DNA of 54,933 bases from Phycisphaerae bacterium (GTDB taxonomy: Bacteria > Planctomycetota > Phycisphaerae > UBA1845 > PWPN01), in the NCBI GenBank assembly GCA_012729395.1, contig JAAYDF010000194.1, positions 1 to 54,933 on the forward strand, read 5' to 3'. Made by a program: the position numbers and the translations under genes. This document shows positions 9,344 to 19,364 of the stretch, piece after piece; the stretch's first letter is position 1; each line of letters starts with the position of its first letter. Below the pieces are notes generated by a model that saw only the letters and a program-made list of their open reading frames with translations, did no database searches and was not told the DNA's origin.

Positions 9344-12300
9344 ATGTTGTACGTACCGGTGTTGCGGTCGCATCGTGCGCTGCGCGGCCTATGGTTTGTT
9401 GGGTTGACTTGGGCGGGGGCGGCCGTGTGCCTGGGGCAGATGCAAGCCGGGGTGCATTGGCCGGTGGAGATTGAGTCGCCCCGACCTTATCCCGGCCATC
9501 CCGGCGGTACGGAGCCTGTCTCCGCGTGGTCGTATGAGCTGCACGACCCCGGGGCGACTTACATCGCCATCCATTTCCGAGACTTTGCGTTGGCCCCTGG
9601 CGACTACTTGGCCCTGTCTGATCCCGGCGGCGGGCAGTATTACCAACTGGCAGGGCGCGGCAAGCTGGATGCGGGGACGTTTTGGGCTCCTCATATCAAG
9701 GGCGATACCGCGGTGTTGGAGTTGGTTGTTACCGGGTCGTCGGGCGGGCCGGGCTTTGACATCGACGAGTATGTGGCGGGCTTCGTGGATCTGGGCGGTC
9801 CGCGGGCTGAGGCGGACAAGGGCAAGGACGGCAGGCTGCCTTCGGCTCCGCGGGGTACCGAGGCCATCTGCGGACTGGATGACAAGCAGAATGCGGCTTG
9901 TTACCGCGATCTGTACCCGGAGTTGTATGAGCACGGACGACCGGTTGCGCGGCTGTTGATTCAAGGGAGCACGCTGTGCACCGGTTGGCTGGCCTCGCCG
10001 TTCGACCATCTGATCACCAACCAGCACTGCATCGCGACGTCGGCGACCGCGTTGAACACGGACTTTGAGTTCATGGCGGAGGCTCCCGATTGCGAGACTC
10101 CCAGCTGCCAGCTCTGCCATCCGGGTCAGGTGTTCTCCGGGGGGGTACTGATTCAGAGCGACGCGGGCAAGGACTACTCGCTCGTGCGAATCGCCGGCAA
10201 TGGGGCGGCGGCGTCCTACGGGTACCTTCGGATGACCGAGCGGGAGCCGGTTCTGGACGAGCAGATCTACATTCCGCAGCATCCGGCGGGCCGAGCCAAG
10301 GAAATCGCGATGGAGAGCACTAACCTCGAGGATTCGGGGGGTGTGTGCCGTGTGTTCTCGCTCGATGAACCGCCCTGTACCGGAGGGTCGGGCGAATACG
10401 ACGTAGGTTACTACGCGGATACCGAGGGGGGCTCGTCGGGCTCGCCGGTGATTGCCGCCGCGGATCACCAGGTCGTGGCCTTGCACCACTGTGCGGATTG
10501 TCCCAATCGTGGCGTGGCCATGTCGAGGATTTGTCCTGAGTTGCCGGGCAATTTGTGCCGGCCGTCGGCGGGAGCGTTCTGGATGGTCAAGCCGATCTAC
10601 GCTTGCGACGACGTGGTGACGATCGCGTTGTGGGATGAAGATCTTGGCGGCGAGGGCACGGTAGAGGTTGAAGTGACCACCTTGGGGGGTGATGCGGAGG
10701 TTGTTGTGTTGGCGGAGTCGCCGATCGGCTCGGGGGCCTTCACCGCGGATCTCCTGCTTTGGGCTGGGTCGCCTGTGCAAGGCAACGGTCTGCTCGAGGC
10801 CCAGGTCGATGACGAGGCGCTGACGCTCTGGTATGACGACGCGGATAACGGGACGGGCAAGCCGGCCTGGGTGATCGAGCAAGCGGCCGTCGATTGCAGG
10901 GCCCCGGTGATCTCGGACGTGACGGTTCCGATCCTGCATGCCGTCGCCGCGACGATCGCCTTCGAGACAGACGAGCCCACGACGAGTGATGTCTTGATCG
11001 GTTTCGAGTGCGAGAGTCTCGTCGCCGCTTCAAGCCAGGCCGCCCCCGGCACTGTGCACCGACACCTTCTGCGCGGGCTGCAACCGGAGACGACCTACTT
11101 CTTCGCCGTCCGGGCCGACGACGCCGCCGACAACTCCAGCTACGACGACAACCAGGGGCAATGCTACAGCTTCACCACGACGACCCTGCCCAGCGACTAC
11201 TTCACTGAGCGGTTTGACGACGGCCACGTCAACGATCTGAGCTATCACTCGGTGATGTGTGTTCCCGAGCCGTCCGTCAATTGGTACGGGGCCTGCTCGC
11301 GCGAGATTACCTCGCTGCCTACCGATCCGGAGGGTGGCATTGAGATCTCTCTGGCTGACGACGGATACGCGCTCGTCACTCTTGACGCGGGACGCACGGT
11401 GAGGCTCTACGGCGAGAGCTATCCATCGTTTTACGTGGGCAGCAACGGGTACGTCACTTTTGGCGCCGGCGACTGGGCCTACCTCGAATCGCCGAGTCTG
11501 CATTTCTCGTTGCCGCACATCTCCGGCCTGTTTGATGATCTCAACCCGAATTCTCGTGGCGAGGTCAGTTGGAAGCAAATGGAAGACCGCGTGGCGGTGA
11601 CCTGGTGGAAAGTGCCCAAGTACGCCCAAATCGACGGTAACACGTTCCAGATCGAGATGTTCTTCGACGGGCGGATTCGGCTGAGCTGGTTGGAGTTGGC
11701 GTCGCCGGACGGTCTCGCGGGTCTCTCGGCCGGCCTGGGGGTTCCGGTCAACTTCGCGGCGGGTAGCGATCTGACCGCCTATGATTGCCCGGCCCCACCG
11801 AGCATTGAGCAGGCCCGGTCCCTCAAACGCCACGGTGCCGGTGCGGAATACGGGGTCGAGATTCAGACGCGCGAGGGGATCTGCGATGTCGCTGTCGAGG
11901 GAAGAGCACAGGGACTCGCCCGGCTCACGGTGCTCTTCGACCAAGCGGTTGTGCAGGCTACCGGAACGGCCGAGGACGTATGGTTGTCGGCGGGTACGGT
12001 GAGCAGCGTTGACGTCCAGGACTCCTCATTGACCGTGGCGATCGCGGACTGCCCGGCGGCGGGCCGGCTGGGCGTGGCCTTCCCCGGCATCACCGGCGTC
12101 TTCGATCATGTCGTCGAGGACGAACTCTGCATCGGCGTGCTTACCGGCGACACCAATCAGGACTGCAACGTCAATGTGTTCGATCTCATGTCCGTTCGCA
12201 TGCAGCTCAACCAGCAAGTGGATGCCGCGAACTTCGCCCAGGATGTATCCGCCGATGGGCAGATCAACATCTTCGATCTGGTGATGGTCCGCAACTTGTT

Positions 12301-12376
12301 AGGCGGCTCGATTCTTGGTCTTCCCTGCCCGTCGGCGATCGGCGGCTCAGCGGGCGTGCCGACTCAGGGCCATTGA
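9344..12376 (+). CDS. Secreted trypsin-like serine protease with FN3-like and dockerin modules
   Basis: The 1010-residue protein starts with a signal peptide (LWFVGLTWAGAAVCLGQ). A chymotrypsin-fold protease follows. The catalytic His is in ITNQHC near residue 228, the Asp in KDYSLVRI near 276, and the Ser in GGSSGSPV near 365. Many paired cysteines recall lysyl-endopeptidase-type enzymes. A fibronectin-type-III-like module follows (about residues 525-610), then a beta-rich region of about 200 residues with FYVGSNGYVTFG that resembles NIDO-like domains. A dockerin type I pair lies near residues 934-990 (GDTNQDCNVNVFDLM ... DVSADGQINIFDLVMVRNLL), giving two calcium-loop helices. It probably acts outside the cell, tethered or secreted. 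Substrate is unknown. Confidence 0.88.
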   Translation: MLYVPVLRSHRALRGLWFVGLTWAGAAVCLGQMQAGVHWPVEIESPRPYPGHPGGTEPVSAWSYELHDPGATYIAIHFRDFALAPGDYLALSDPGGGQYYQLAGRGKLDAGTFWAPHIKGDTAVLELVVTGSSGGPGFDIDEYVAGFVDLGGPRAEADKGKDGRLPSAPRGTEAICGLDDKQNAACYRDLYPELYEHGRPVARLLIQGSTLCTGWLASPFDHLITNQHCIATSATALNTDFEFMAEAPDCETPSCQLCHPGQVFSGGVLIQSDAGKDYSLVRIAGNGAAASYGYLRMTEREPVLDEQIYIPQHPAGRAKEIAMESTNLEDSGGVCRVFSLDEPPCTGGSGEYDVGYYADTEGGSSGSPVIAAADHQVVALHHCADCPNRGVAMSRICPELPGNLCRPSAGAFWMVKPIYACDDVVTIALWDEDLGGEGTVEVEVTTLGGDAEVVVLAESPIGSGAFTADLLLWAGSPVQGNGLLEAQVDDEALTLWYDDADNGTGKPAWVIEQAAVDCRAPVISDVTVPILHAVAATIAFETDEPTTSDVLIGFECESLVAASSQAAPGTVHRHLLRGLQPETTYFFAVRADDAADNSSYDDNQGQCYSFTTTTLPSDYFTERFDDGHVNDLSYHSVMCVPEPSVNWYGACSREITSLPTDPEGGIEISLADDGYALVTLDAGRTVRLYGESYPSFYVGSNGYVTFGAGDWAYLESPSLHFSLPHISGLFDDLNPNSRGEVSWKQMEDRVAVTWWKVPKYAQIDGNTFQIEMFFDGRIRLSWLELASPDGLAGLSAGLGVPVNFAAGSDLTAYDCPAPPSIEQARSLKRHGAGAEYGVEIQTREGICDVAVEGRAQGLARLTVLFDQAVVQATGTAEDVWLSAGTVSSVDVQDSSLTVAIADCPAAGRLGVAFPGITGVFDHVVEDELCIGVLTGDTNQDCNVNVFDLMSVRMQLNQQVDAANFAQDVSADGQINIFDLVMVRNLLGGSILGLPCPSAIGGSAGVPTQGH

Positions 12377-12429
12377 GCGCCGCGGGCGAGGCGCACCCGG
12401 CCCCGCATGGGCGATGGATGTCGGTCGGG

Positions 12430-13509
12430 CTACGGCTCGACGCGCGCGGGCTCTTTGCCGAAGGCGTTTTCGTGCACGCGGGTCTTGTCAGCCGCCCGGA
12501 CCGCGGCTTGGCCGTCGGCGTGACGCGGGAACCAGTTGCGGTACACATCGCATTCGGTCTCGGGCACCCCGCGAATGGCGATCGCCGGTGCGTTGGGAGC
12601 CAGGAAGGTGTTGTGGTGGATCAGGATTCGTGTGCCGGCGATGTCCGTGCCGTCCTTGCGATCGCGGCCGCCGTGCATGTCGAAGCAGTGGCTTGAGGAC
12701 GTGCCCAGCTCGATGTTGTGGCGGGCCTCGTAACCGCTGCCTGCTCTGCCCGTGCCGGCGATGGAGTGGCGGTTGCAGTCGAAGAGATTGTGCTCGATGA
12801 TCGCGACGGCGACATCCATGCTCACGCCGTAGCCGAGTCCCGCGTATTGGCAGTGATGGATATAGCTGTGGTGGATATGGTGCCGCTCTTCCTTGGCGAG
12901 AAAGACGGCGGACTGGCTGAAGGCCGACAGCTCGCAGTTGTCCACCTCCAGGCCGGGGAACTCCGTGCTGATGCCGCGCGAGGTAGGGAGCTTGTAGTAG
13001 TACGTGTGTCCTCGCCCTTCCTGGAAGGATCGGCGGTGATGGTCGTCGTAGCGCCGTGGAACCGGTCCCCGAAGGCGCAGGCCGGTGACGCGCACATCGG
13101 GGCCGTCGGCGCGAATCAGCGGCGATGTCTTGAGCGCATCCGAGTAGAGCAGGGCACCTTGCGAGCTGTCATGGCCACGACTGCTCGCCAATGTCACTCC
13201 ACTGGGCACGACCAGGACCAGCTCCTCGATGTACACGCGAGCGGTGCAGTCGATCTCCACCTCACCGGGGATGAACACCACCTGTCCCGTCTTGGCCTTG
13301 GCGAGGGCGTCGATCAACTGGTCGAGATTCTCGGCAACCAGATCGCCGCTCGTCACCATGCGGGTGTAGCCGCGGCCTCCTCCGATGGGCCCGGTCTCGT
13401 CGGCGCTGGCGCCGTACGCTTGTCCCTCAATGACAACGCTGGTGGGGCCTTCCATCGCCGGACTCGCGGCCAGAACGCATGCAACGACAAGAGCGGTCAT
13501 CGACGTCAT
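12430..13509 (-). CDS. Secreted right-handed beta-helix (pectate-lyase-like) protein
   Basis: The 359-residue protein has a signal peptide (MTALVVACVLAASPAM). A beta-helix rich in short repeats of the N-x-h type follows (VDNCELSAFSQSAVFLAKEE, IEHNLFDCNRHSIAG, IHHNTFLAPNAPAIAIRG). It resembles polysaccharide lyase/parallel-beta-helix repeat proteins. An early segment, VVFIPGEVEIDCTARVYI, matches the N-terminal cap of such proteins. A histidine cluster (ERHHIHHSYIHHC) lies near the middle. Catalytic residues cannot be assigned. It is convergent with the protease gene, with a 53-bp gap. Confidence 0.72.
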   Translation of the reverse strand: MTSMTALVVACVLAASPAMEGPTSVVIEGQAYGASADETGPIGGGRGYTRMVTSGDLVAENLDQLIDALAKAKTGQVVFIPGEVEIDCTARVYIEELVLVVPSGVTLASSRGHDSSQGALLYSDALKTSPLIRADGPDVRVTGLRLRGPVPRRYDDHHRRSFQEGRGHTYYYKLPTSRGISTEFPGLEVDNCELSAFSQSAVFLAKEERHHIHHSYIHHCQYAGLGYGVSMDVAVAIIEHNLFDCNRHSIAGTGRAGSGYEARHNIELGTSSSHCFDMHGGRDRKDGTDIAGTRILIHHNTFLAPNAPAIAIRGVPETECDVYRNWFPRHADGQAAVRAADKTRVHENAFGKEPARVEP

Positions 13510-13603
13510 CTGTGGTGTCCTCCCAACGCGGCGGTGTGCCGCAATGTGTGCCCCCGATCATTGTCCGCGTGAAACCGGGCGGTCACGCCGCCATACGGTT
13601 CGT

Positions 13604-16564
13604 TCACTGGCAGTGCCCGCGCAACCGCCGGATCAACTGGGGCAGGGCATCGTACCGGCTCAGTCGTACGCCCGCCGCCCCGCCGCCCGGGTGGATGGTC
13701 ACGAACTCAGGGTCCGGCGACAGGCCGAACCGCCGATAGAACGCCATGCGAATGAACCGCTCCACCTCGCCCACGCTCGCCTTTTGCGTATCCACGTGGA
13801 CCTGGAAGTAATCACCCTGGCCGGCGGCATTCACCCGAACCGCGACGGCGTCCCCGCCAAACGCCCGCTTGAGCATGGCCTCGGCCAGGTCGATCAACGC
13901 CAACCCTCGGAAGAAGTTCGAGCCCTCCAACAGGTGAAACTCGGGCGGGTTCTGCGCCGAGAGCGATTCATCATCCAGCCCGCGATCAAAGTCGAAGGGC
14001 GCCGCCACGTGTCGCTCCAGCCAGCGATCCATCAGTGCCGGCCCGACTAATCCCTGCTCCCAGTCCAGTTCCCTCTCCATCTCCTCACGGGAGGGCAAAC
14101 GTTCCGGAAGGATCTCCAGGCAGCAGTCGCCGCGTTGCGAGCGGGTTACGTACTCGATCCATTCATCGGTATGGTGGATCAGGTAGAAGTTCTTGGCCGT
14201 CTCCCCGAATAGGTAGGCAACCATGGCTCGCAAGGGGACTCCGGACTCCCATATGATCTCTCCGGAAGGGCTGGGCCGACGCAGAAGCGGGTTTCGCCAT
14301 CCCTCGAAGAACGACGCCAGCGCCGCGTCCACCTTGTGTTCGGCGGCCTGCGGATCGAGCCGGCTGACGTCCACCAGTTGTGCGATATACCAATCGCGAC
14401 CCTCGGCCACAAGCCGCCGCAGATCCTCCTGACTGATCAGCAGCGGCAGCTGGCGAAGGATCGAGCAGATCCAGACGCGGTTCTCCGGGTCGAGCAGGCC
14501 GTCGGCCACCAGATCCTCCTCGATGTGCATGAAGAAATCGACATCGAGAGGCTGACGCGCGAGCAGGGCGCCCAGTTCCGCGGCTTTGCCGGTCATCTTC
14601 CGAGCTTCGCCCGGGGTTAGCGGGCCATGCCCGGCCGCTTCCGCGTAGAAACCCCAGGACCATCGCCACGCCTCGCGATCGCGGCCCACGCTGTAGGGAA
14701 AGATCACGTGGAAGCGGTCTGTCGGCACCGGGTAGGTCGCGATGATGCGGTAGTTGTCCTGTGGATTCGAGGAAATCAGGGTCCCTTGTGCGGCCTTGCC
14801 CTTCTGCTCGGTTGCCTGGTCGAGCGAGCCGGCACGCACACCCGTGCCGTATTCCGCCTGGCAGGCCAGATGCACCAGCACGTCCGGTGGTATCCCGATG
14901 TCGAACAGGGCGTTGATCGCGTTCTTGGTGGCCACGGTCACCGCCGACGAACTGGAGAAGCCGCCCTGCGGAATGCTGCCCGTGCACATGAGACGCAGGC
15001 CCTTGAAGTTGTGCCGACCGAGATGCTCCTGCACGGCCGCGCCCAGGTTCCCCTCGCGCAACGTGCGCATCGACGCGATGGCGTTGCCGACCAGGGCGAA
15101 CGGCCGACGCATGCTGTTGCTGATCCACAGAGAAGGCGGGGGCAAGGGTAGCCCCTTCTCGCGGCGATGCTCTAATTCCTGGTCGCTGAAGTACCCGAGT
15201 GAAAGCAGCAGCGTCTCGCTCATCCGCGTGCCGAACCCCTCGTAGCTGTGCCAGTCGGAGACCTCCTCGCCGGGGTACATGACGTCGTCATCGGAGGGCA
15301 CGAAGTTGACGCTCTCGCGGTACTTGGGGTCCATGGGGTAGAGGTGGACGCGACGGTCGTCGGCTTCTTGCGAGAGGACGAGAATCTGGTCTCGACCGTC
15401 GGCGTCGCCCGCGCCGATCGGCATCTGCCAGGCCGGCCCGAAGAACCGGACCATATCCGGGTGCATGAACGCGATCCGCAATCGCCCGCCCGCCACGCCG
15501 ATCGCCACAGGCCAGTCGGGTTTGAAGCCGAGCTTCTCCTTGACATTGCCCGACGCCAACTCCTCCAACTGGCCCGCGATCGAGGCGATTTGACCCTTCG
15601 GCCGGTCCGCCGCAATTGCCCGGGCCGCGTCATCCACCTCGCGGACCTCGCTGAAATAGCCGCGGGCCCAGTCCAGCTTACCTTCCAACAGGGCCAGGTC
15701 CATGGGTTGGGTGACATCCGAGCAGAGCAGATCATACTCGGGGTCCGCCGCGGTCGTGGTCACCGTGCGGATCTCGCCTTTCTCGCGGCTGATGCCTTCC
15801 ACGACGTCGGTGAGGTAGTACTGTCGCTGGGCGTTGTTATTGGTCAGTGGTAGCAGGTGGCGATGGAGCGTGCTCGCGCGGATCGCGTAGAGCGGGCAGT
15901 TGCCCTCGGTCAGGTTGAGCAGGGCCTGGCGAGCCAGGGGGTTGTCCTCACGGGCGATGTCCCGCTCCTCGATGATGCGAAGAACCTGACCGTTCTCGCC
16001 GCGGAGCACGCGTCCTTTGCCGTGATGCTTGGGCGGTTCGTACTGGGCACTGAGGAAGGTGAGGTCCGCTTCCCGGTGACCGGTGCGGTGCGTTTCCCAC
16101 AGACGACGGAAGATCGAGGTGGGCACGATGCGGTCGCCCATGGTGATGATCAGCAGCGGGTCGGCTTCCAGCAGGGCGGGGACGCTGAACGCCTCGAGAA
16201 CCGCGAACGCGGTCCCGCCCGTGGGATTCTCGGACAAGACATGGATGTTGTCCGCGCCCAGCGCTGCCGCCACCTCCTCGTGGCGATAGCCGACGAGACT
16301 GATCACCGGCGAAGGGCTGACCCAGCGAAAGGCGTCGATCGAGTGGCGGGCTAAGGGGATGCCCTGGACGGGCTGAATGCACTTGGGGTTCTGCCCGAAC
16401 CGCGTGCCCTTGCCCGCGACCAGAATGACCAGGACCGGTGCGTCGGCCCGCACCCCGCCGTAGAGTGCCAGGCTGTCCGGGTTCAGGATCTTGTGGCTGT
16501 CCACTCGGACTGCGTTGCGCAGTGGGCAGATCCGCTCCGGCACTGGGGGGGTGGATTGGGTCAT
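13604..16564 (-). CDS. Fused sugar-1-phosphate nucleotidyltransferase and GHMP-family sugar kinase
   Basis: The 986-residue protein has an N-terminal GlmU-like nucleotidyltransferase: LVAGKGTRFGQNPKC near residues 47-61, TGGTAFAVLEAF, and MGDRIVP in place of the usual GD motif. About 300 residues later a GHMP kinase begins (ENREKG region, FALVGNAIASM), with the phosphate-binding loop IPQGGFSSSSAVTVA and ATP-site residues GVRAGSLDQATEQKGKAAQG. The pairing suggests salvage of a free sugar to an NDP-sugar in one polypeptide, like Bacteroides Fkp (L-fucokinase/GDP-fucose pyrophosphorylase), although the N-terminal domain here looks GlmU-like. The sugar is unknown. The start at 16564 has GGGTGAG upstream. 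It is divergent from the GT2 gene, which may use the product. Confidence 0.8.
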   Translation of the reverse strand: MTQSTPPVPERICPLRNAVRVDSHKILNPDSLALYGGVRADAPVLVILVAGKGTRFGQNPKCIQPVQGIPLARHSIDAFRWVSPSPVISLVGYRHEEVAAALGADNIHVLSENPTGGTAFAVLEAFSVPALLEADPLLIITMGDRIVPTSIFRRLWETHRTGHREADLTFLSAQYEPPKHHGKGRVLRGENGQVLRIIEERDIAREDNPLARQALLNLTEGNCPLYAIRASTLHRHLLPLTNNNAQRQYYLTDVVEGISREKGEIRTVTTTAADPEYDLLCSDVTQPMDLALLEGKLDWARGYFSEVREVDDAARAIAADRPKGQIASIAGQLEELASGNVKEKLGFKPDWPVAIGVAGGRLRIAFMHPDMVRFFGPAWQMPIGAGDADGRDQILVLSQEADDRRVHLYPMDPKYRESVNFVPSDDDVMYPGEEVSDWHSYEGFGTRMSETLLLSLGYFSDQELEHRREKGLPLPPPSLWISNSMRRPFALVGNAIASMRTLREGNLGAAVQEHLGRHNFKGLRLMCTGSIPQGGFSSSSAVTVATKNAINALFDIGIPPDVLVHLACQAEYGTGVRAGSLDQATEQKGKAAQGTLISSNPQDNYRIIATYPVPTDRFHVIFPYSVGRDREAWRWSWGFYAEAAGHGPLTPGEARKMTGKAAELGALLARQPLDVDFFMHIEEDLVADGLLDPENRVWICSILRQLPLLISQEDLRRLVAEGRDWYIAQLVDVSRLDPQAAEHKVDAALASFFEGWRNPLLRRPSPSGEIIWESGVPLRAMVAYLFGETAKNFYLIHHTDEWIEYVTRSQRGDCCLEILPERLPSREEMERELDWEQGLVGPALMDRWLERHVAAPFDFDRGLDDESLSAQNPPEFHLLEGSNFFRGLALIDLAEAMLKRAFGGDAVAVRVNAAGQGDYFQVHVDTQKASVGEVERFIRMAFYRRFGLSPDPEFVTIHPGGGAAGVRLSRYDALPQLIRRLRGHCQ

Positions 16565-16647
16565 ATATACTCACCCGTAGGGTTTGTTGGCCTCGCTCAC
16601 GCTCAATGTCTCTTCCCACGAGGTACCAGCGTATCATAACGCGCCCG

Positions 16648-16735
16648 AAAAATGGTGTCAGGATGATTTTCTCGCCTACCGCACAGGTGTGACCGGCCTT
16701 GGCGTGGGCGCAAAAATCATCCTGACACCATTTTT
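16648..16735. repeat. Inverted pair of the GTGTCAGGATGATTTT repeat family
   Basis: The arm at 16648-16670 (AAAAATGGTGTCAGGATGA + TTTT) is matched by its exact reverse complement at 16712-16735, with a 41-bp spacer. The arms run into T5 or A5 at the outer ends, so a transcript would form a 23-bp hairpin followed by U residues. The same core occurs three times at 38871-38990. It lies in the 255-bp divergent region between the fused kinase gene and the GT2 gene. Likely a miniature mobile or REP-like element; the mobilising enzyme is not in the window. Confidence 0.85.
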
Positions 16736-16819
16736 GGGGCGGCTTGCGGAGAGCCCGCGGTCCGGTGACAATAGAGTTTGCCGGGTTCATGCGCCGCCGC
16801 GCCGGAAGCCTAAATACCC

Positions 16820-17791
16820 GTGAAACGACGATCTGTTGGCATCGTGGTACCGGTCTACAACGAGCAGGACTCGCTGGATACCCTCGTGCGCGAGATCCGC
16901 GAGGTGGCGGCCGCTCAAGACTATGACGTACACCTGCTGTTCGTAGACGACGGCAGCACGGACGCCAGTTGGTTGCGGATCAAGACCCTGGCCGAGGCGA
17001 ACCCGGCCATCGGTGGGCTGCGTTTCCGGCGAAACGAGGGCAAAGCGGCCGCACTGATGGCCGGCTTTGCCGCGACGCGAGGCGACGTGGTCTTCACCAT
17101 GGACGCCGACCTCCAGGATCCGCCGCAGGAGATGCCCCGCCTCATCGAGCGGCTCGACCAGGGCTACGACGTGGTCAGCGGGTACAAGCAGCGAAGGCTC
17201 GACCCCTGGCACAAGGTCTATCCCTCCCGCGTATTTAATCGGATCATCGGGCTGCTGACCGGCGTGCACCTGCACGACCATGTCTGCGGCCTCAAGGTCT
17301 ATCGCCGCAAGGTGCTGCCCGATTTGCGCATCTACGGCGAACTGCACCGCTTTCTTGGCGTTCTAGCCGCCGCCCACGGGCATCGCGTCACCGAGATCCC
17401 CACCCTCCATCGCGCACGGACCAGCGGCGTAGGTAAATACGGATTCTCTCGTTTCGCCAAGGGCTTCCTCGACCTGATCACCGTGCTGACGCTGACCCGG
17501 TTTCGCTGGCGACCGCAACACCTGATCGGGGTCATCGGCCTGTGGGTTGTCGTCGGTGGATCGCTCGTGGCACTGGAAAGCCTGCTGCTTCCATCCAGGG
17601 TGCTGTCCGCCTTGATCGTGCCGCTGCTGGGTGTGCTACTCATCGCCGTCGGGCTTGTGGCCGAGCTGATCGTCGCCGAACGCCCGCTCGGCAGTCTGTA
17701 CGAGATTGCCGAACGCACCGGCTGGTGCACCCAGCAGAAGACCGCCTCCCAGCTTGACCCCGTGGCCGTCTCCCACGACCATGAGCTGTGA
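16820..17791 (+). CDS. Family 2 glycosyltransferase, polyprenyl-phosphate type
   Basis: The 323-residue protein has a GT-A domain: SVGIVVPVYNEQDSLDTLV at residues 4-22, VDDGSTD, and FTMDADLQDPPQ near residue 93 (metal-binding DAD). HDHVCGLKVYRR and the acceptor region follow. Two transmembrane segments lie near the C-terminus (about residues 237-257 and 262-287). This is the layout of ArnC/dolichol-phosphate-mannose-synthase-like enzymes that load a sugar onto a polyprenyl phosphate. The GTG start at 16820 is used because the conserved N-terminus begins immediately; the upstream Shine-Dalgarno match is weak. The next gene is a multispanning membrane protein that could be the transferase using the lipid-linked sugar (inference). 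Confidence 0.9.
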   Translation: MKRRSVGIVVPVYNEQDSLDTLVREIREVAAAQDYDVHLLFVDDGSTDASWLRIKTLAEANPAIGGLRFRRNEGKAAALMAGFAATRGDVVFTMDADLQDPPQEMPRLIERLDQGYDVVSGYKQRRLDPWHKVYPSRVFNRIIGLLTGVHLHDHVCGLKVYRRKVLPDLRIYGELHRFLGVLAAAHGHRVTEIPTLHRARTSGVGKYGFSRFAKGFLDLITVLTLTRFRWRPQHLIGVIGLWVVVGGSLVALESLLLPSRVLSALIVPLLGVLLIAVGLVAELIVAERPLGSLYEIAERTGWCTQQKTASQLDPVAVSHDHEL

Positions 17792-17843
17792 CGCGTCTGT
17801 TCGTCGTGAACCCGTTGATTCGCCGCACCAGGGAACAGAACAC

Positions 17844-19364
17844 ATGGACCAGCCCGACACCCCGCAATCGCCAGCAGAACAGCAACCGGCATCGGAGTCG
17901 GAGCCGATTCTAGCCCGGCCCCCGTCATGTTCGGCGATGGATCTGAGCGCTCTGTTCATGATCCTGGCGGCAGGTTTGCTGATCGGCACCGTCGTGCAGC
18001 AGGCGAAACTCGACTACTGCCCCAACGACGCCTCGCGATGGAACACCATCTACTACCTGGTCAAGCACGGCACCTATGAGTATCTGCCGGACTACCAAGT
18101 GTCCTGGATGGGCGGGCGGGGCAAGACGCTCGACAAGTTGACCCCAAAACAGCGCCGTATCGCCGAGCTGCCCCCCGACCAGAAGGACACGTGGTTCAAG
18201 ATCGGCGATCGCTACTACCAGAAGCCTTCGGAGATCCCGCCTTTCTGGACCATTGACATGATCCGTGTCGTGGGCGAGGACGGGCGCGAACGGTACTTCT
18301 CGAGCAAGCCGCCGCTCTTCCCGACATGCGTGGCCGGCGTCGTCTGGCTGATCGAGAAACTGACCCTGGGCTGGGCCGATTTCACGGAGACGCCCTGGTT
18401 CATCATCCGCACGACCCTTATCATCGTTCACGTCATCCCGTTCCTCGTGCTGGTCTGGATCCTGCGCGGGTACATTCACCGGGCGAGCGAGTCGTGGTTC
18501 GTGCACAGCTTCTGTCTGGCGGCCGTGGCTTTGGGTACCTATCTGACCGCATGGTCGATCACGCTGAACAACCATGCGGCCGCCGCTTTCACGGCCTTGC
18601 TCGCTGTCCACGCGACCGTGCAGATCTGGTACGAGAACCGTCGAGCGTGGTACTGGTTCGCGCTGGCCGGGTTCTGCGCCGCCTTCACCGCCTGCCTGGA
18701 ATTGCCCGCGGGCTTGCTCGCAGTTGCCCTTTGTGCGGGCCTGCTGGTCAAGGACTGGAAGCGCACACTCACCGTCGGGTTGCCCGCGGCGGCGGTACCC
18801 ACGCTGGCCGGGCTGCTGACCAACTACCTGGCCATCGGACGGCTGCGGCCCGCCTACATGGACTTCGGGAAGCCGGGCGGGTTCTATGACTACCCGGGAA
18901 GCTACTGGAACGAGATGAGCGGCATCGACGCCCTGGCTGAGCCCAAACTCGTCTATCTCATGCACATCGTCATCGGGCATCACGGGTTCTTCCTGTTGAC
19001 CCCCATTCTGCTGCTCGCCCTGCTCGGTGTCCTGGTTCACCTGCTGCGGTCCGGACAGTCGCATCGCCTGTTGGCGGGCTTCGTGCTCCTGCTCACCGCC
19101 GTGTTGACCATCTTCTACGCCTGCAAGTCAAACAACTACGGCGGAACCTGCCAAGGCCCCCGTTGGATGTTCTGGATCATTCCGCTATGGCTGCTGTTCC
19201 TGCCTCGCGGCGTGTCCCTGCTGGCGGGCTCGCGGATCGGCCGGGGTGTGTGCTACGCCCTGCTCGGCGTGTCGATGGTCAGTGTCGCGTTCGCCCTGCG
19301 TACACCGTGGGCGGACTCCTGGGCTCACCTGCTCTTCCGGCAGCTCAAATGGATCAACTACTGA
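17844..19364 (+). CDS. Multispanning membrane protein, possible GT39/ArnT-like glycosyltransferase
   Basis: The 506-residue protein starts with a polar tail rich in P, E and Q. A transmembrane segment (LFMILAAGLLIGTVV) follows, then a large outside loop beginning DYCPNDASRWNTIYYLVKHGTYEY with SSKPPLFPT. About eight further hydrophobic helices follow. An early acidic position and an [S]KPPL-like element after the first loop occur in GT-C lipid-linked-sugar transferases such as ArnT, so that fold is my best guess; no family is certain. ATG 17844 is chosen over upstream starts because those residues overlap the GT2 gene. It follows the GT2 gene by 52 bp, suggesting cotranscription, and overlaps coaC by 7 bp tail to tail. 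Confidence 0.68.
   Translation: MDQPDTPQSPAEQQPASESEPILARPPSCSAMDLSALFMILAAGLLIGTVVQQAKLDYCPNDASRWNTIYYLVKHGTYEYLPDYQVSWMGGRGKTLDKLTPKQRRIAELPPDQKDTWFKIGDRYYQKPSEIPPFWTIDMIRVVGEDGRERYFSSKPPLFPTCVAGVVWLIEKLTLGWADFTETPWFIIRTTLIIVHVIPFLVLVWILRGYIHRASESWFVHSFCLAAVALGTYLTAWSITLNNHAAAAFTALLAVHATVQIWYENRRAWYWFALAGFCAAFTACLELPAGLLAVALCAGLLVKDWKRTLTVGLPAAAVPTLAGLLTNYLAIGRLRPAYMDFGKPGGFYDYPGSYWNEMSGIDALAEPKLVYLMHIVIGHHGFFLLTPILLLALLGVLVHLLRSGQSHRLLAGFVLLLTAVLTIFYACKSNNYGGTCQGPRWMFWIIPLWLLFLPRGVSLLAGSRIGRGVCYALLGVSMVSVAFALRTPWADSWAHLLFRQLKWINY

Noticed and set aside
9389-10939. 516-codon open frame antisense to the protease gene
   Set aside because: Residue pattern is arginine/glycine rich with no motif; the protease frame is clear.
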